DNA of 60,144 nucleotides from Bacillota bacterium. GTDB taxonomy: Bacteria > Bacillota > Clostridia > Lachnospirales > Lachnospiraceae. A program made the translations under genes and the position numbers. Location: NCBI GenBank assembly GCA_029224465.1, contig JAQXUQ010000009.1:1-60144 (forward strand), given 5' to 3'. How positions within the stretch are numbered: position 1 is the first letter of the stretch; the number at the start of each line of letters is the position of its first letter. Of this stretch, positions 30,652 through 38,769 are shown in pieces. The notes beneath the pieces are model-generated. The model saw nothing but the letters and a program-made list of their open reading frames with translations. It searched no databases and had not been told where the DNA came from.

Positions 30652-31632
30652 TTACTTGTTCCAGCAGGCAACCATGTGGCCGTTTCCTCTGTCGGTCAGC
30701 GCCGGCATCTCCCGCGCGCACTGTTCGGTCGCGTAACGGCATCTTGTGCGGAACGGGCAGCCCGAAGGCATGTGCAGCGGAGAAGGAACATCGCCTTCCA
30801 GCACGATACGCTTGGACTCTCTTGCCGTCTTCGGGTCCGGAATCGGAACCGCGGACAGGAGGGAAAGCGTGTACGGATGAATCGGATTGCTGTTCAGCTC
30901 ATCCGCGTCCGCAATCTCGACCAGCTTCCCGAGATACATAACGGCAATCCTCTGGGAAATATGATGTACAACCAGAAGGTCGTGCGCGATGAACAGATAC
31001 GCAACGCCGAGCTTTTCCTGCAGCTCCTCGAACATGTTGATGACCTGCGCCTGAATCGATACGTCCAGCGCGGAAACCGGCTCGTCGCAGACGATGAACT
31101 TGGGATCAACCGCAAGCGCTCTGGCAATGCCGATTCTCTGTCTCTGTCCGCCGGAGAACTCATGCGCGTATCTGGTTGCGTGCTCGGCGTTGAGGCCGAC
31201 CAGCTGCATCAGATCCATGATCTTGTCATGCCGCTCTTTCTTGTTCGCATACAGATGATGGATGTCGAGAGGCTCTCCGATAATGTCTTCCACCGTCATT
31301 CTGGGGTTCAGCGACGAATACGGGTCTTGGAACACCATCTGCATTTCCTTGCGGAGTCTGTGGATATTCTTGTCTGTAACAAGCTCTCCGTTAAAATAAA
31401 ACTCGCCGCCGGTCGGCTTGTAAAGGCGAAGGAGTGTACGGCCGACCGTTGTTTTGCCGCAGCCGGACTCTCCTACCAGTCCCAGGGTCTCTCCAGGTTT
31501 GATATTGAAAGACACGCCGTCAACCGCTTTGAGAGGTACGGATGTGAACAGGCCTGTTTTGACCGGAAAATACTCTTTTAAGTCATGAACCTCTACGAGG
31601 TATTCGCTATTCTTCTTTGTGTTCTGTGCCAT
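30652..31632 (-). CDS. oppF: Oligopeptide ABC transporter ATP-binding protein OppF-like
   Basis: One of two nucleotide-binding subunits energising peptide import. The 326-residue protein has Walker [21 protein letters not shown] near residue 53, [17 protein letters not shown] (Q-loop), [15 protein letters not shown], Walker [16 protein letters not shown], and the H-loop AHD. A C-terminal Cys-rich oligopeptide-transporter motif follows ([14 protein letters not shown]). Its start overlaps the oppD stop by one base (TAATG). It is last before oppA in the operon. Confidence 0.93.
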   Translation of the reverse strand: MAQNTKKNSEYLVEVHDLKEYFPVKTGLFTSVPLKAVDGVSFNIKPGETLGLVGESGCGKTTVGRTLLRLYKPTGGEFYFNGELVTDKNIHRLRKEMQMVFQDPYSSLNPRMTVEDIIGEPLDIHHLYANKKERHDKIMDLMQLVGLNAEHATRYAHEFSGGQRQRIGIARALAVDPKFIVCDEPVSALDVSIQAQVINMFEELQEKLGVAYLFIAHDLLVVHHISQRIAVMYLGKLVEIADADELNSNPIHPYTLSLLSAVPIPDPKTARESKRIVLEGDVPSPLHMPSGCPFRTRCRYATEQCAREMPALTDRGNGHMVACWNK

Positions 31633-32705
31633 TACGCGTCTGCCTCCCGGGTTCCCGCAGCTTCCGCCGCCTTTTCTTCTTCATAAGCCTTCCTGACATT
31701 CAGCCAGCATGCCGCGTAATGTCCGTCCGGCATCTGCATCTCTTCGGGCTTTTCATCCAGGCAGATTTTCATGGCGTTCTCGCATCTGGGGCAGAACGCG
31801 CATCCCTTCGGCATCGCCAGCATGTTGATCGGCGTGCCTCCGATCGGGACAAGCTTCTCCTTCATGTTGTTGACATTCGGAATTGATCTTAGAAGACCCT
31901 TGGTGTACTCATGGCAGGGTCTATAGAAGATGTCGTCCGCGGTTCCTCTCTCGCAGACACGTCCGCCGTACATGACGATGATCTCGTCGCACATGGACGC
32001 AATGACGCCGAGGTCGTGTGTGACCAGAATAATTGCCATGCCAAGCTGTTTCTGCAGATCCTTCATGAGCTCGAGAATCTGCGCCTGAATTGTAACATCA
32101 AGCGCGGTTGTCGGTTCGTCCGCGATCAGAATATCCGGCTCGCAGGCAAGCGCCATGGCGATCATGACACGCTGCCGCATGCCGCCCGAGAGCTCGAACG
32201 GATACTGCTTGATCCGGCTTTCCGGCTCATTGACGCCGACCATCTCGAGAAGCTCGATCGCACGCTTATTCGCGGCGGATCTTGATTTGTATTTCGTGTG
32301 AAGCTGCAGTGCCTCGCGCAGCTGCCAGCCTACTGTAAACGTGGGATTGAGCGACGTCATGGGATCCTGGAAGATGATCGAGCATTTATCTCCGCGGAAA
32401 TCCTGCATCTGCTTTTTGGAATAATTCAGGATGTTCTCACCCTTGTATAGGATTTCGCCTTTGACGACCTTGCCGGTCTCCGCGAGAATCTGCATGATCG
32501 AATACGCTGTGACGGATTTGCCGGAGCCTGACTCGCCTACAACACCGAGGATCTTGCCCTTCCTGAGATTGAAGGAAACACCGTTCACAGCCTGCACTTC
32601 ACCGGAATCCGTGAAGAAGGATGTATGTAAATCGCGGACGGAAAGGATCGCGTCCTCCTCGTTCTCTTTTACTTTCTGCGCTGCGTTTTTCTCTGTAACT
32701 GCCAT
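31632..32705 (-). CDS. oppD: Oligopeptide ABC transporter ATP-binding protein OppD-like
   Basis: Partner ATPase of OppF. The 357-residue protein has GVVGESGSGKSVTAYSIMQI (Walker A), SIIFQDPMTSLNPTFTV, FELSGGMRQRVMIAMALACE, ILIADEPTTALDVTIQ and the C-terminal CAFCPRCENAMKIC cysteine cluster. The N-terminus is a charged extension (MAVTEKNAAQKVKENEED). ATG at 32705 with AAGGA six bases upstream is preferred over an in-frame GTG at 32726. It lies 17 bases after oppC. Confidence 0.93.
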   Translation of the reverse strand: MAVTEKNAAQKVKENEEDAILSVRDLHTSFFTDSGEVQAVNGVSFNLRKGKILGVVGESGSGKSVTAYSIMQILAETGKVVKGEILYKGENILNYSKKQMQDFRGDKCSIIFQDPMTSLNPTFTVGWQLREALQLHTKYKSRSAANKRAIELLEMVGVNEPESRIKQYPFELSGGMRQRVMIAMALACEPDILIADEPTTALDVTIQAQILELMKDLQKQLGMAIILVTHDLGVIASMCDEIIVMYGGRVCERGTADDIFYRPCHEYTKGLLRSIPNVNNMKEKLVPIGGTPINMLAMPKGCAFCPRCENAMKICLDEKPEEMQMPDGHYAACWLNVRKAYEEEKAAEAAGTREADA

Positions 32706-32722
32706 TTCGGTTCCTTTCTGAA

Positions 32723-33802
32723 TCACTGTTTGAGCTTCGGGTCGAATGCGTCACGCATCGCGTCGCCGATCAGGTTGAACGCCAGAACGATCAGGATGAT
32801 CGCCACCGCGGGGAAAACAAGCTTCCACGGATAGGACTGCATGCCTGAACGGGCCGCGTTCGCCAGCGAGCCGAGGGACGGCATCGGCAGAGCGACGCCA
32901 AGGCCGATAAAGGACAGATACGACTCTGTGAAAATCGCGGCGGGAATCTCCTGCGCCGTCGTGATGATAATAACGGAAAGGCAGTTCGGCAGAATGTGTT
33001 TCCAGATGATTCTCCCGGAAGAAGCGCCCATGGACTTCGCGGCAAGAACGTACTCGTTCTGTTTGATTCCGAGAATCTGTCCGCGGACAAGTCTTGCCAT
33101 GCCTACCCAGTATAACAGTCCGAAAACAATGAACATTGAAACCATGTTCGTTCCGAGCTTGCCGATGACGGGCAGCTTCGAGAAATCCATCGTCTCCTTG
33201 AAGACAACGGCCAGAAGGATGATGATCAGGATGTCGGGCAGCGAATAAATAATATCGACAATCCGCATCATGATCAGATCCGTCCGCCCTCCCATGTAAC
33301 CTGATATCGCGCCGTACAGCGTTCCGATAATGAGGACCATCATGCTCGCGAACACGCCGACAAGGAAAGAAACCCGCGCGCCGTAAACAACACGGATGAA
33401 ATAGTCACGGCAGAGCTCGTCGGTTCCCATGATATGCGGAAAAACCTTCACATTGTACTTCTGCATGTACTGCTGTTCTCTGGGAGAATACTCAAACGGC
33501 TTTAAGTTGGCCGCCTGTTTGTCTCTTACGCCTTCGACCGTGATGATGCCGTCATAGCTGTAAGGAACAACCATCGGTGCGAAAACCATGATCAGGATCA
33601 CCAAGAGCAGGATGATCATGGACATGACTGCGAGCGGATTCTTCATAAGCCGCCGGCAGCCGTCTTTGAAGAACGTTGTGGACTCGGCCATAACGTCCTG
33701 CTGTTTCTTCTCTTCCGCGGTTGCCTTCTCGAATTTCGACGGATCCACATGGAGGCTGAGCGCGTGCTTCTTCGGTGCGGGAATATCATAATTCGGTTCC
33801 AT
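32723..33802 (-). CDS. oppC: Oligopeptide ABC transporter permease OppC-like
   Basis: Transmembrane subunit forming half of the peptide channel. The 359-residue protein begins with a cytoplasmic, charged region of about 50 residues. TM1 follows (MSMIILLLVILIMVFAPMVV), then an external loop with MGTDELCRDYFIRVVYGARV, and five further helices. The coupling region (EYVLAAKSMGASSGRIIWKH) matches the EAA-type motif of the family, and FTESYLSFIGLGVALPMPSL follows. It lies 15 bases after oppB. Confidence 0.93.
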   Translation of the reverse strand: MEPNYDIPAPKKHALSLHVDPSKFEKATAEEKKQQDVMAESTTFFKDGCRRLMKNPLAVMSMIILLLVILIMVFAPMVVPYSYDGIITVEGVRDKQAANLKPFEYSPREQQYMQKYNVKVFPHIMGTDELCRDYFIRVVYGARVSFLVGVFASMMVLIIGTLYGAISGYMGGRTDLIMMRIVDIIYSLPDILIIILLAVVFKETMDFSKLPVIGKLGTNMVSMFIVFGLLYWVGMARLVRGQILGIKQNEYVLAAKSMGASSGRIIWKHILPNCLSVIIITTAQEIPAAIFTESYLSFIGLGVALPMPSLGSLANAARSGMQSYPWKLVFPAVAIILIVLAFNLIGDAMRDAFDPKLKQ

Positions 33803-33817
33803 TCAAATACCTCCGGA

Positions 33818-34729
33818 TCAGTCTAACTGGATTCTGGGATCGATCAGCTTGTAGACAAGGTCGCTGATCAGGTTCATCGCAACCATGATAACGGCAAGGA
33901 AAATCGTGACACCCATGATCATCGTGTAGTCGCGGTTCGTGATGGAGTTGACGAACTCCGATCCGAGGCCGCCGATGGTGAAGATGTTCTCGACAACAAG
34001 GGAGCCTGTCAGGATCGCTGCCGTCAAAGGTCCAACGTAAGTAATGACCGGGATCAGCGCGTTCCGGAGCGTGTGGACAAAGATGACCTTGACTGGCTTA
34101 ACGCCCTTCGCTCTCGCAGTGCGGACATAGTCCTGTCCGAGCGCGTCCAGCATCGAAGTCTTCGTAAGACGCGTGATTGTCGCCATCGGCGAAAGCGCGA
34201 GTGAAATGACCGGAAGGATGTACGTGTGCGACGTGGTGCTCCATACCGGTACAATCTTGAGCTGAATACAGAAAATCAGCAGCAGGAACGAAGCCATGAC
34301 GAAGGACGGCATTGCCGTGAAAAGAGTGACGAAAAAGATGATGATATGATCCGGCCACTTGTTGCGGTTCAAAGCAGCGACGCAGCCGAGTACAACGCCG
34401 AAGATCAGTGCTACAACGATTGCCATCAGTCCGAGCTTCGCGGATACGGCAAAACGTGTGCGGATGGTGAGCGCGATATCACGGCCGTTCTTGAGCGAAA
34501 CGCCGAAATCACCGTGCATGATGTTTTTCATATAATTAATAAACTGTACGCCAACCGGCTTGTCGAGTCCGTACCTCTCGTTCAGTACCTGCATAACCGC
34601 TTCCGATTTCGCCTTTTCGCCGTTGAACGGTCCGCCGGGGATCGCGTTCATGGCAAAGAACGTAATGAAGCAGATCAGGAACATGGTAATTACTGCCAGT
34701 ATGACTCTCTTTACGATGTACTTAGCCAA
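33818..34729 (-). CDS. oppB: Oligopeptide ABC transporter permease OppB-like
   Basis: Other half of the peptide channel. The 303-residue protein has TM1 at about residues 9-28 (ILAVITMFLICFITFFAMNA), the N-terminal PGGPF motif, and about six helices. The coupling segment is QDYVRTARAKGVKPVKVIFV, followed by HTLRNALIPVITYVGP. It starts with TTG, not ATG: the TTG is preceded by GAGG eight bases upstream and begins LAKYIVKRV, as homologs do. First gene of oppBCDFA. Confidence 0.92.
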   Translation of the reverse strand: MAKYIVKRVILAVITMFLICFITFFAMNAIPGGPFNGEKAKSEAVMQVLNERYGLDKPVGVQFINYMKNIMHGDFGVSLKNGRDIALTIRTRFAVSAKLGLMAIVVALIFGVVLGCVAALNRNKWPDHIIIFFVTLFTAMPSFVMASFLLLIFCIQLKIVPVWSTTSHTYILPVISLALSPMATITRLTKTSMLDALGQDYVRTARAKGVKPVKVIFVHTLRNALIPVITYVGPLTAAILTGSLVVENIFTIGGLGSEFVNSITNRDYTMIMGVTIFLAVIMVAMNLISDLVYKLIDPRIQLD

Positions 34730-34800
34730 CTTTCTGTCCTCTCTTCGTTTCTAGTGAATTCATTGCACCAATGCTTTAGCAGAGCAAATCAAAAGGAAAT

Positions 34801-34832
34801 AAAAAAAGCAATGGCACCCCGCGCACCATTGC
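34801..34832 (-). terminator. Intrinsic terminator-like hairpin in the opp leader (candidate attenuator)
   Basis: On the minus strand GCAATGG pairs with CCATTGC across an 11-base loop and is followed directly by T7. It lies between the strong opp promoter and oppB, and downstream of the pseudouridine synthase gene, so it may both end that transcript and attenuate opp. The 5'-arm sequence TGGTGCAATG is repeated about 60 bases further toward oppB (34761-34770), giving the 3' arm an alternative partner. Confidence 0.7.
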
Positions 34833-34879
34833 ACCAGGAATTTCTATAATCTGTCGCCGTAAGGCAAAGGTTTGAAACT

Positions 34880-34908
34880 ATTTTAATAACGCATCCGCTG
34901 TCTGTCAA
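34880..34908 (-). promoter_or_regulatory. Promoter of the opp operon
   Basis: On the minus strand TTGACA (perfect consensus) and TAAAAT are separated by 17 bases, predicting a start near 34873 and a leader of about 145 bases that contains the terminator-like hairpin. Confidence 0.7.
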
Positions 34909-34945
34909 GGATGAATTACACAAGTGTCCGCTTGCCGCGGACATT

Positions 34946-36019
34946 CTATGTACGATTGTCGCCTGTTTCCGTATAATCCGGCACTGTTATGTCATAATTT
35001 CTGCATTTATATGCAAAGTCTTCGGGAATCGGCGCAGTCACTGATATTTCTGTTCCAGTAAAGGGCTGGAGCAGACGGAGCGCTGCCGCATGCAGCATCG
35101 CTCTTTCCGACGAATCGGCAAAAATGTCGTCCGCTTCATAGATACATTCTGTCTTTTCCGGAAAAACACCGCTGTTATCGGAAACTTTCCCCGCCCGCAG
35201 ATCTGTTTTCGGCTCCGGCGCGTGGCTGCCGTAGATCCTGTCGCCGCAGAGCGGGTGTCCGATGCCGGCCATATGGAGCCGGATCTGGTGCGTCCGCCCG
35301 GTTTCCAGCCGGCACATGACAAGAGCGTGCGCTGCGCTCTGGCAGAGAACGCGGTAACGGGTCACTGCGCGTTCTCCCCCGCCGTTCTCCACAATCCTCC
35401 TTTTAAGCAGAACGCCCGGTATTCTGTCTATGTCCGCGTCAATAACACCTTCCCGCGCATCCGGCGGAAAAGGGTTTTCCACCAGAGCAAGATAGGCTCT
35501 TTGAAATTCGTGTTTCTGCCTTTCGCGGGTGAGTCTTGCCGCGCCGGCTCTGTTTTTCGCGAAAACAAGCGCCCCCGAAGTCTCCTTGTCCAGCCTCCCG
35601 ATAATACGGCAGACACTGCCCTGCCCCTGCTGCTGCAGATGAAAGGCAAGATAGTTCGCCATTGTGTCATGGTAATGTCCCGGAGACGGATGTACCGCTA
35701 TTCCCGCAGGTTTATTCACAATCACCAGATCCTCATCTTCATAAAGAATGTCGAGAGCTTCCCTGGGCTTCACGGGAAGAATCTTTCCTGCCTGCCGTTC
35801 GTCCTCCGGCAGGACAACGCGCAGCGTCTGTCCCGGCAGGATGCGTTCGCTTACATGCACTGTCCTGCCGCCGCAGGTGATGCCGTCCTTTGTGAATTTG
35901 GCGGCGCTGATTTCATGCCCGGTAACCCGGACGCAGTTTTTCAGGATTAAATTGACAAGCCCTCCGGCAGTGATCGCAAGGTCCTCTTCCCGGAGGGTGT
36001 ATTCAAGTACTTTTTCCAT
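34946..36019 (-). CDS. RluA-family pseudouridine synthase
   Basis: Isomerises uridine to pseudouridine in rRNA or tRNA. The 357-residue protein has an N-terminal S4-like/RluD-like region (GLVNLILKNCVRVTGHE; VSERILPGQTLRVVLPEDE). The catalytic domain has DLVIVNKPAGIAVHPSPGHY, IIGRLDKETSGALVFAKNRA with the catalytic Asp, and CRLETGRTHQIRLHMAGIGH. The usual HRLD motif reads GRLD. The ATG at 36019 begins the recognisable protein, but its ribosome-binding site is weak. An 11-ish-base hairpin (TGTCCGC/GCGGACA, 34925-34943) follows the stop codon. Target uridine is unknown. Confidence 0.88.
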   Translation of the reverse strand: MEKVLEYTLREEDLAITAGGLVNLILKNCVRVTGHEISAAKFTKDGITCGGRTVHVSERILPGQTLRVVLPEDERQAGKILPVKPREALDILYEDEDLVIVNKPAGIAVHPSPGHYHDTMANYLAFHLQQQGQGSVCRIIGRLDKETSGALVFAKNRAGAARLTRERQKHEFQRAYLALVENPFPPDAREGVIDADIDRIPGVLLKRRIVENGGGERAVTRYRVLCQSAAHALVMCRLETGRTHQIRLHMAGIGHPLCGDRIYGSHAPEPKTDLRAGKVSDNSGVFPEKTECIYEADDIFADSSERAMLHAAALRLLQPFTGTEISVTAPIPEDFAYKCRNYDITVPDYTETGDNRT

Positions 36020-36092
36020 ATGATCTGCTGCGGGCGCAGCTGTTTTTTCATATCTGCCGTACCCGCGGAGCCGGCCCGGCCCGCGGGATCTC

Positions 36093-36914
36093 CTACGCTC
36101 CTGCCGCCAGCTTAAGTAGAAGCAGAGCAAGGACAAAGATGATGACCGGGCGCACGATTTTCGCGCCTTTATCCATCACCATGCCGGAGCCTGCGTAATT
36201 TCCGGCCATGTTGCATGCCGCCGCGGCAAGACCCAGAAGAATGACAACCTGCCCGTGCAGCAGAAAGATCACGAGAGATGTGATGTTTGTTGTCAGATTG
36301 ATGACCTTTGCCTGCGCGTTCGCGCTCGTCACGGACAATTTCGCAAACACTGTAAACGCGATGATCAGGAACGTTCCTGTTCCCGGCCCGTAGATTCCGT
36401 CGTACATGCCGATGATAAAAGCCGAAGCCGTCGCGGTCACTATTGTCCTCACATCCGGCTCTGCCCTGCCCTCTCCGCGGTCTTTGAACAGTTTTCTGTT
36501 CAAAACAAAAAAGGCCGCAGCCGGCAGCACCGCAAACAGGATTCTGCGCAGGAGAAATGCAGGGATCAGCAGTGAGATCTTCGCGCCAAGGTAAGAGCCC
36601 GCGATGCCCGTAGCGACAGACGGCAGCGCTACCCTGAAATTCACAAGGCGGTTTCTGATGAAACGGATCGTTGTGAGGGAAGTCCCGCAGGTGGAGGAAA
36701 GCTTGTTCGTCGCGACCGCCATGTGCGGAGGCAGTCCGGCGGCAAGATAGGCAGGCAGCGAAATCAGTCCGCCGCCGCCCGCGATCGAGTCCACGAAACC
36801 GGCAAGAAAGAGGAGCGGACAGACAATCAGGAACATGACCGGTGCAAGCTCCTGCCCGCCGGTCAGAAAGGTCAGCACCGGAGAAGCGGTGCCGCCAGCG
36901 CCCGGGAAACTCAT
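36093..36914 (-). CDS. TSUP-family (TauE/SafE-like) membrane transporter
   Basis: Member of the sulfite exporter TauE/SafE family, carriers of sulfite, sulfonates or related anions. The 273-residue protein has about eight membrane helices. Family landmarks are AGFVDSIAGGGGLISLPAYL near residue 38, HMAVATNKLSSTCGTSLTTI, and in the second repeat GMYDGIYGPGTGTFLIIAFT plus AQAKVINLTTN. Start overlaps the upstream symporter stop by 4 bases (ATGA), so the two are translationally coupled. Substrate is unknown. Confidence 0.9.
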   Translation of the reverse strand: MSFPGAGGTASPVLTFLTGGQELAPVMFLIVCPLLFLAGFVDSIAGGGGLISLPAYLAAGLPPHMAVATNKLSSTCGTSLTTIRFIRNRLVNFRVALPSVATGIAGSYLGAKISLLIPAFLLRRILFAVLPAAAFFVLNRKLFKDRGEGRAEPDVRTIVTATASAFIIGMYDGIYGPGTGTFLIIAFTVFAKLSVTSANAQAKVINLTTNITSLVIFLLHGQVVILLGLAAAACNMAGNYAGSGMVMDKGAKIVRPVIIFVLALLLLKLAAGA

Positions 36915-38227
36915 TTCGACGCCTTTTTCTTCGCCGCCGCTTTATCCAGAAGATGCGAAACGATGATCGCGCAGGAAGCATCTCCCGTGATATTCAGTGT
37001 TGTGCGGCCCATGTCAAATATTCTGTCGACACCCGCAACGAGCGCGATACCGTCCACCGGAAGGCCGACCGATGCGAGCACCATCGAAAGCATGATCATG
37101 CCGGAACCCGGAACACCGGCGGTACCGATCGAAGCCAGCGTCGCTGTAAGAACAATGGTCAGCATCTGGGACGGCGTCAGCGAAATACCGTAGCAGGACG
37201 CGATGAAAACCGCGCAGACGCCCTGATAAATTGCGGTTCCGTCCATGTTGATCGTAGCGCCGAGCGGCAGGACAAACGAGCTGACCTCCTTCGACGCGCC
37301 GAGCTTCTGTGTGCAGTCCATGTTGATCGGCAGCGTGCCGACGCTGGACGCGCTGGAAAAGGCGAACAGAATTGCCGGCATCATCCCCTTGAAAAACGCG
37401 GCAGGGCTCATGCCGCCGAGCGTGCGCACTGCCAGAGAATATACAATCAGGGCATGTGCCGCGTAAGCGATGTAAGCAACCAGCAGCACCTTCGCGAGCG
37501 ATCCTATGACCGCGCTGCCGTTCTGCGCGATGACAGGACACAGCAGGCAGAAGACGCCGACCGGCGACAGCCGCAGAATCAGTTCCATGACCTTCATGAA
37601 AATCTCATTCCACAGATTGATGCCGTTTACGGCATTCTTTGCCTTGTCTCCAAGAAGAATAATCGCAAATCCGATGAACAGTGCCATGATGATGACCTGC
37701 AGCATGTTAGCATCTACAATCGGCGAAAGAAAGTTGGACGGAAACATGTTGACGAGAACATCCAGCGGCCCCGACTCTGTCTTCTGGACTTCATAAGTCA
37801 GATCCGACGTCGAAAGCACCGGAAAATATGCCTTGAAAAGGTTCGCAAGAAACAGGCCGATGGTCGTCGCGCCGGCAGTTGTAAAAAAGTAATAGACCAG
37901 TGTAATGCCGCCGATGGAGCCGAGCCTGCGGATGTCACTCAAGGAGATCACACCCGCCATGATGGAGAATAAAACAATCGGTCCTACAATAAACTTGATC
38001 AGGTTCAGAAATATGGTACCGAACGGCTTAATGTAATTTACCGTAAAGTCCGCATGGCTCTGCAGCAGAAGTCCCGCGATGATTGCAAGAATCAGCGCCG
38101 TGAAAATCTGCGCCGCGAGCGACATCTTTCTGTGCCCGGAAGGGTTCTGGCTGCCTTGCGGCTGCGGCTCCTGCTGAGAATTCTGCTGTGTCATTTGCTG
38201 CTGTGTCTGCTGCGTCAATCCGCTCAT
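36911..38227 (-). CDS. Dicarboxylate/amino acid:cation symporter (DAACS, GltP-like)
   Basis: Na+- or H+-coupled importer of glutamate, aspartate or C4-dicarboxylates. The 438-residue protein starts with a cytoplasmic Gln-rich tail of about 35 residues (TQQTQQQMTQQNSQQ), then about eight helices with FSSASSVGTLPINMDCTQKL (HP1), LGATINMDGTAIYQGVCAVF (TM7) and GTAGVPGSGMIMLSMVLASV (HP2). The terminal NITGDASCAIIVS matches the TM8 substrate-binding region. AGAGG precedes the ATG. First gene of the symporter-TSUP pair, with a strong promoter and a structured leader. Confidence 0.92.
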   Translation of the reverse strand: MSGLTQQTQQQMTQQNSQQEPQPQGSQNPSGHRKMSLAAQIFTALILAIIAGLLLQSHADFTVNYIKPFGTIFLNLIKFIVGPIVLFSIMAGVISLSDIRRLGSIGGITLVYYFFTTAGATTIGLFLANLFKAYFPVLSTSDLTYEVQKTESGPLDVLVNMFPSNFLSPIVDANMLQVIIMALFIGFAIILLGDKAKNAVNGINLWNEIFMKVMELILRLSPVGVFCLLCPVIAQNGSAVIGSLAKVLLVAYIAYAAHALIVYSLAVRTLGGMSPAAFFKGMMPAILFAFSSASSVGTLPINMDCTQKLGASKEVSSFVLPLGATINMDGTAIYQGVCAVFIASCYGISLTPSQMLTIVLTATLASIGTAGVPGSGMIMLSMVLASVGLPVDGIALVAGVDRIFDMGRTTLNITGDASCAIIVSHLLDKAAAKKKASK

Positions 38228-38323
38228 ACTCTGACCTCTTATTTGATTTCCTGATTACTTTATTAATTACCTTTTTGTTACAATCCGGCTGGGATTCCGT
38301 ACTATGTTTTCCTGTGATGTAAC

Positions 38324-38379
38324 AAAAAAGACAAAGTACCCCCAAGACGCTAGCGTTCTAGTCCGGGGACCCCTTTGTC
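38324..38379 (-). terminator. Large terminator-like leader hairpin before the symporter gene (candidate attenuator)
   Basis: On the minus strand GACAAAG (38379-38373) pairs with CTTTGTC (38336-38330), with nested CCCC/GGGG, GAC/GTC and CTAG/CTAG pairing inside, followed by T6 (38329-38324). It begins about 24 bases after the predicted transcription start and ends about 96 bases before the start codon, so it lies inside the leader. Confidence 0.7.
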
Positions 38380-38409
38380 CTGTCGTATAAATGTATACAA
38401 TTCGTTCGC

Positions 38410-38438
38410 ATTATATGTGCTGGCGCTTGTGGTGTCAA
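38410..38438 (-). promoter_or_regulatory. Perfect-consensus promoter for the symporter operon
   Basis: On the minus strand TTGACA and TATAAT, both exact consensus hexamers, are separated by exactly 17 bases. Predicted start is near 38403. Such a strong promoter in front of a terminator hairpin supports conditional read-through. Confidence 0.8.
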
Positions 38439-38498
38439 GATGCTTGTTGGGCAGATGCCGCGCGGCGGGCAGCTCGCGGCGTTTCCTTCCGCTGGTCT

Positions 38499-38666
38499 AT
38501 GCAATAGCGGTGCGGCTCGCTTTTCTGCATGGTTTTTTCAAGACATTTCCGCTGCTCACACGCGTATTGCATAAATTTTGCCCTTTTCTATGCAATACGT
38601 GCCCGCTCTCACAATTCGTCTTGAATTTTTCATGCAATGCGCGCGGCGCCGATCATATTGCATGAA
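38499..38666. repeat. Cluster of ATGCAAT/ATTGCAT boxes forming two inverted repeats
   Basis: Five boxes occur in 170 bases: 38499-38506, 38563-38573, 38589-38599, 38629-38638 and 38657-38666. CGTATTGCATA and TATGCAATACG form a perfect 11-bp inverted repeat with a 15-base spacer. TTCATGCAAT and ATTGCATGAA form a perfect 10-bp one with an 18-base spacer. No coding frame is convincing here. They could be regulator-binding sites or hairpins in the 3' region of the operon that ends at 38756. Confidence 0.6.
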
Positions 38667-38746
38667 GCAAGCCGCGCGCCGCCATCTCCCGCCCGCCGAT
38701 GACTTCGCCGCGCGGTCGCAGCATCGCCGCCCGCCCAAAGCTTCAC

Positions 38747-38769
38747 CGCGGCGGGTCACTCCCGCCGCG
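38747..38769 (-). other. GC hairpin spanning the ABC-F stop codon
   Basis: CGCGGCGGG and CCCGCCGCG form a perfect 9-bp stem whose 5-base loop contains the stop codon of the ABC-F gene. No U-run follows. The downstream 38670-38746 is very GC-rich with more self-complementarity, and nothing codes there. Confidence 0.6.
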
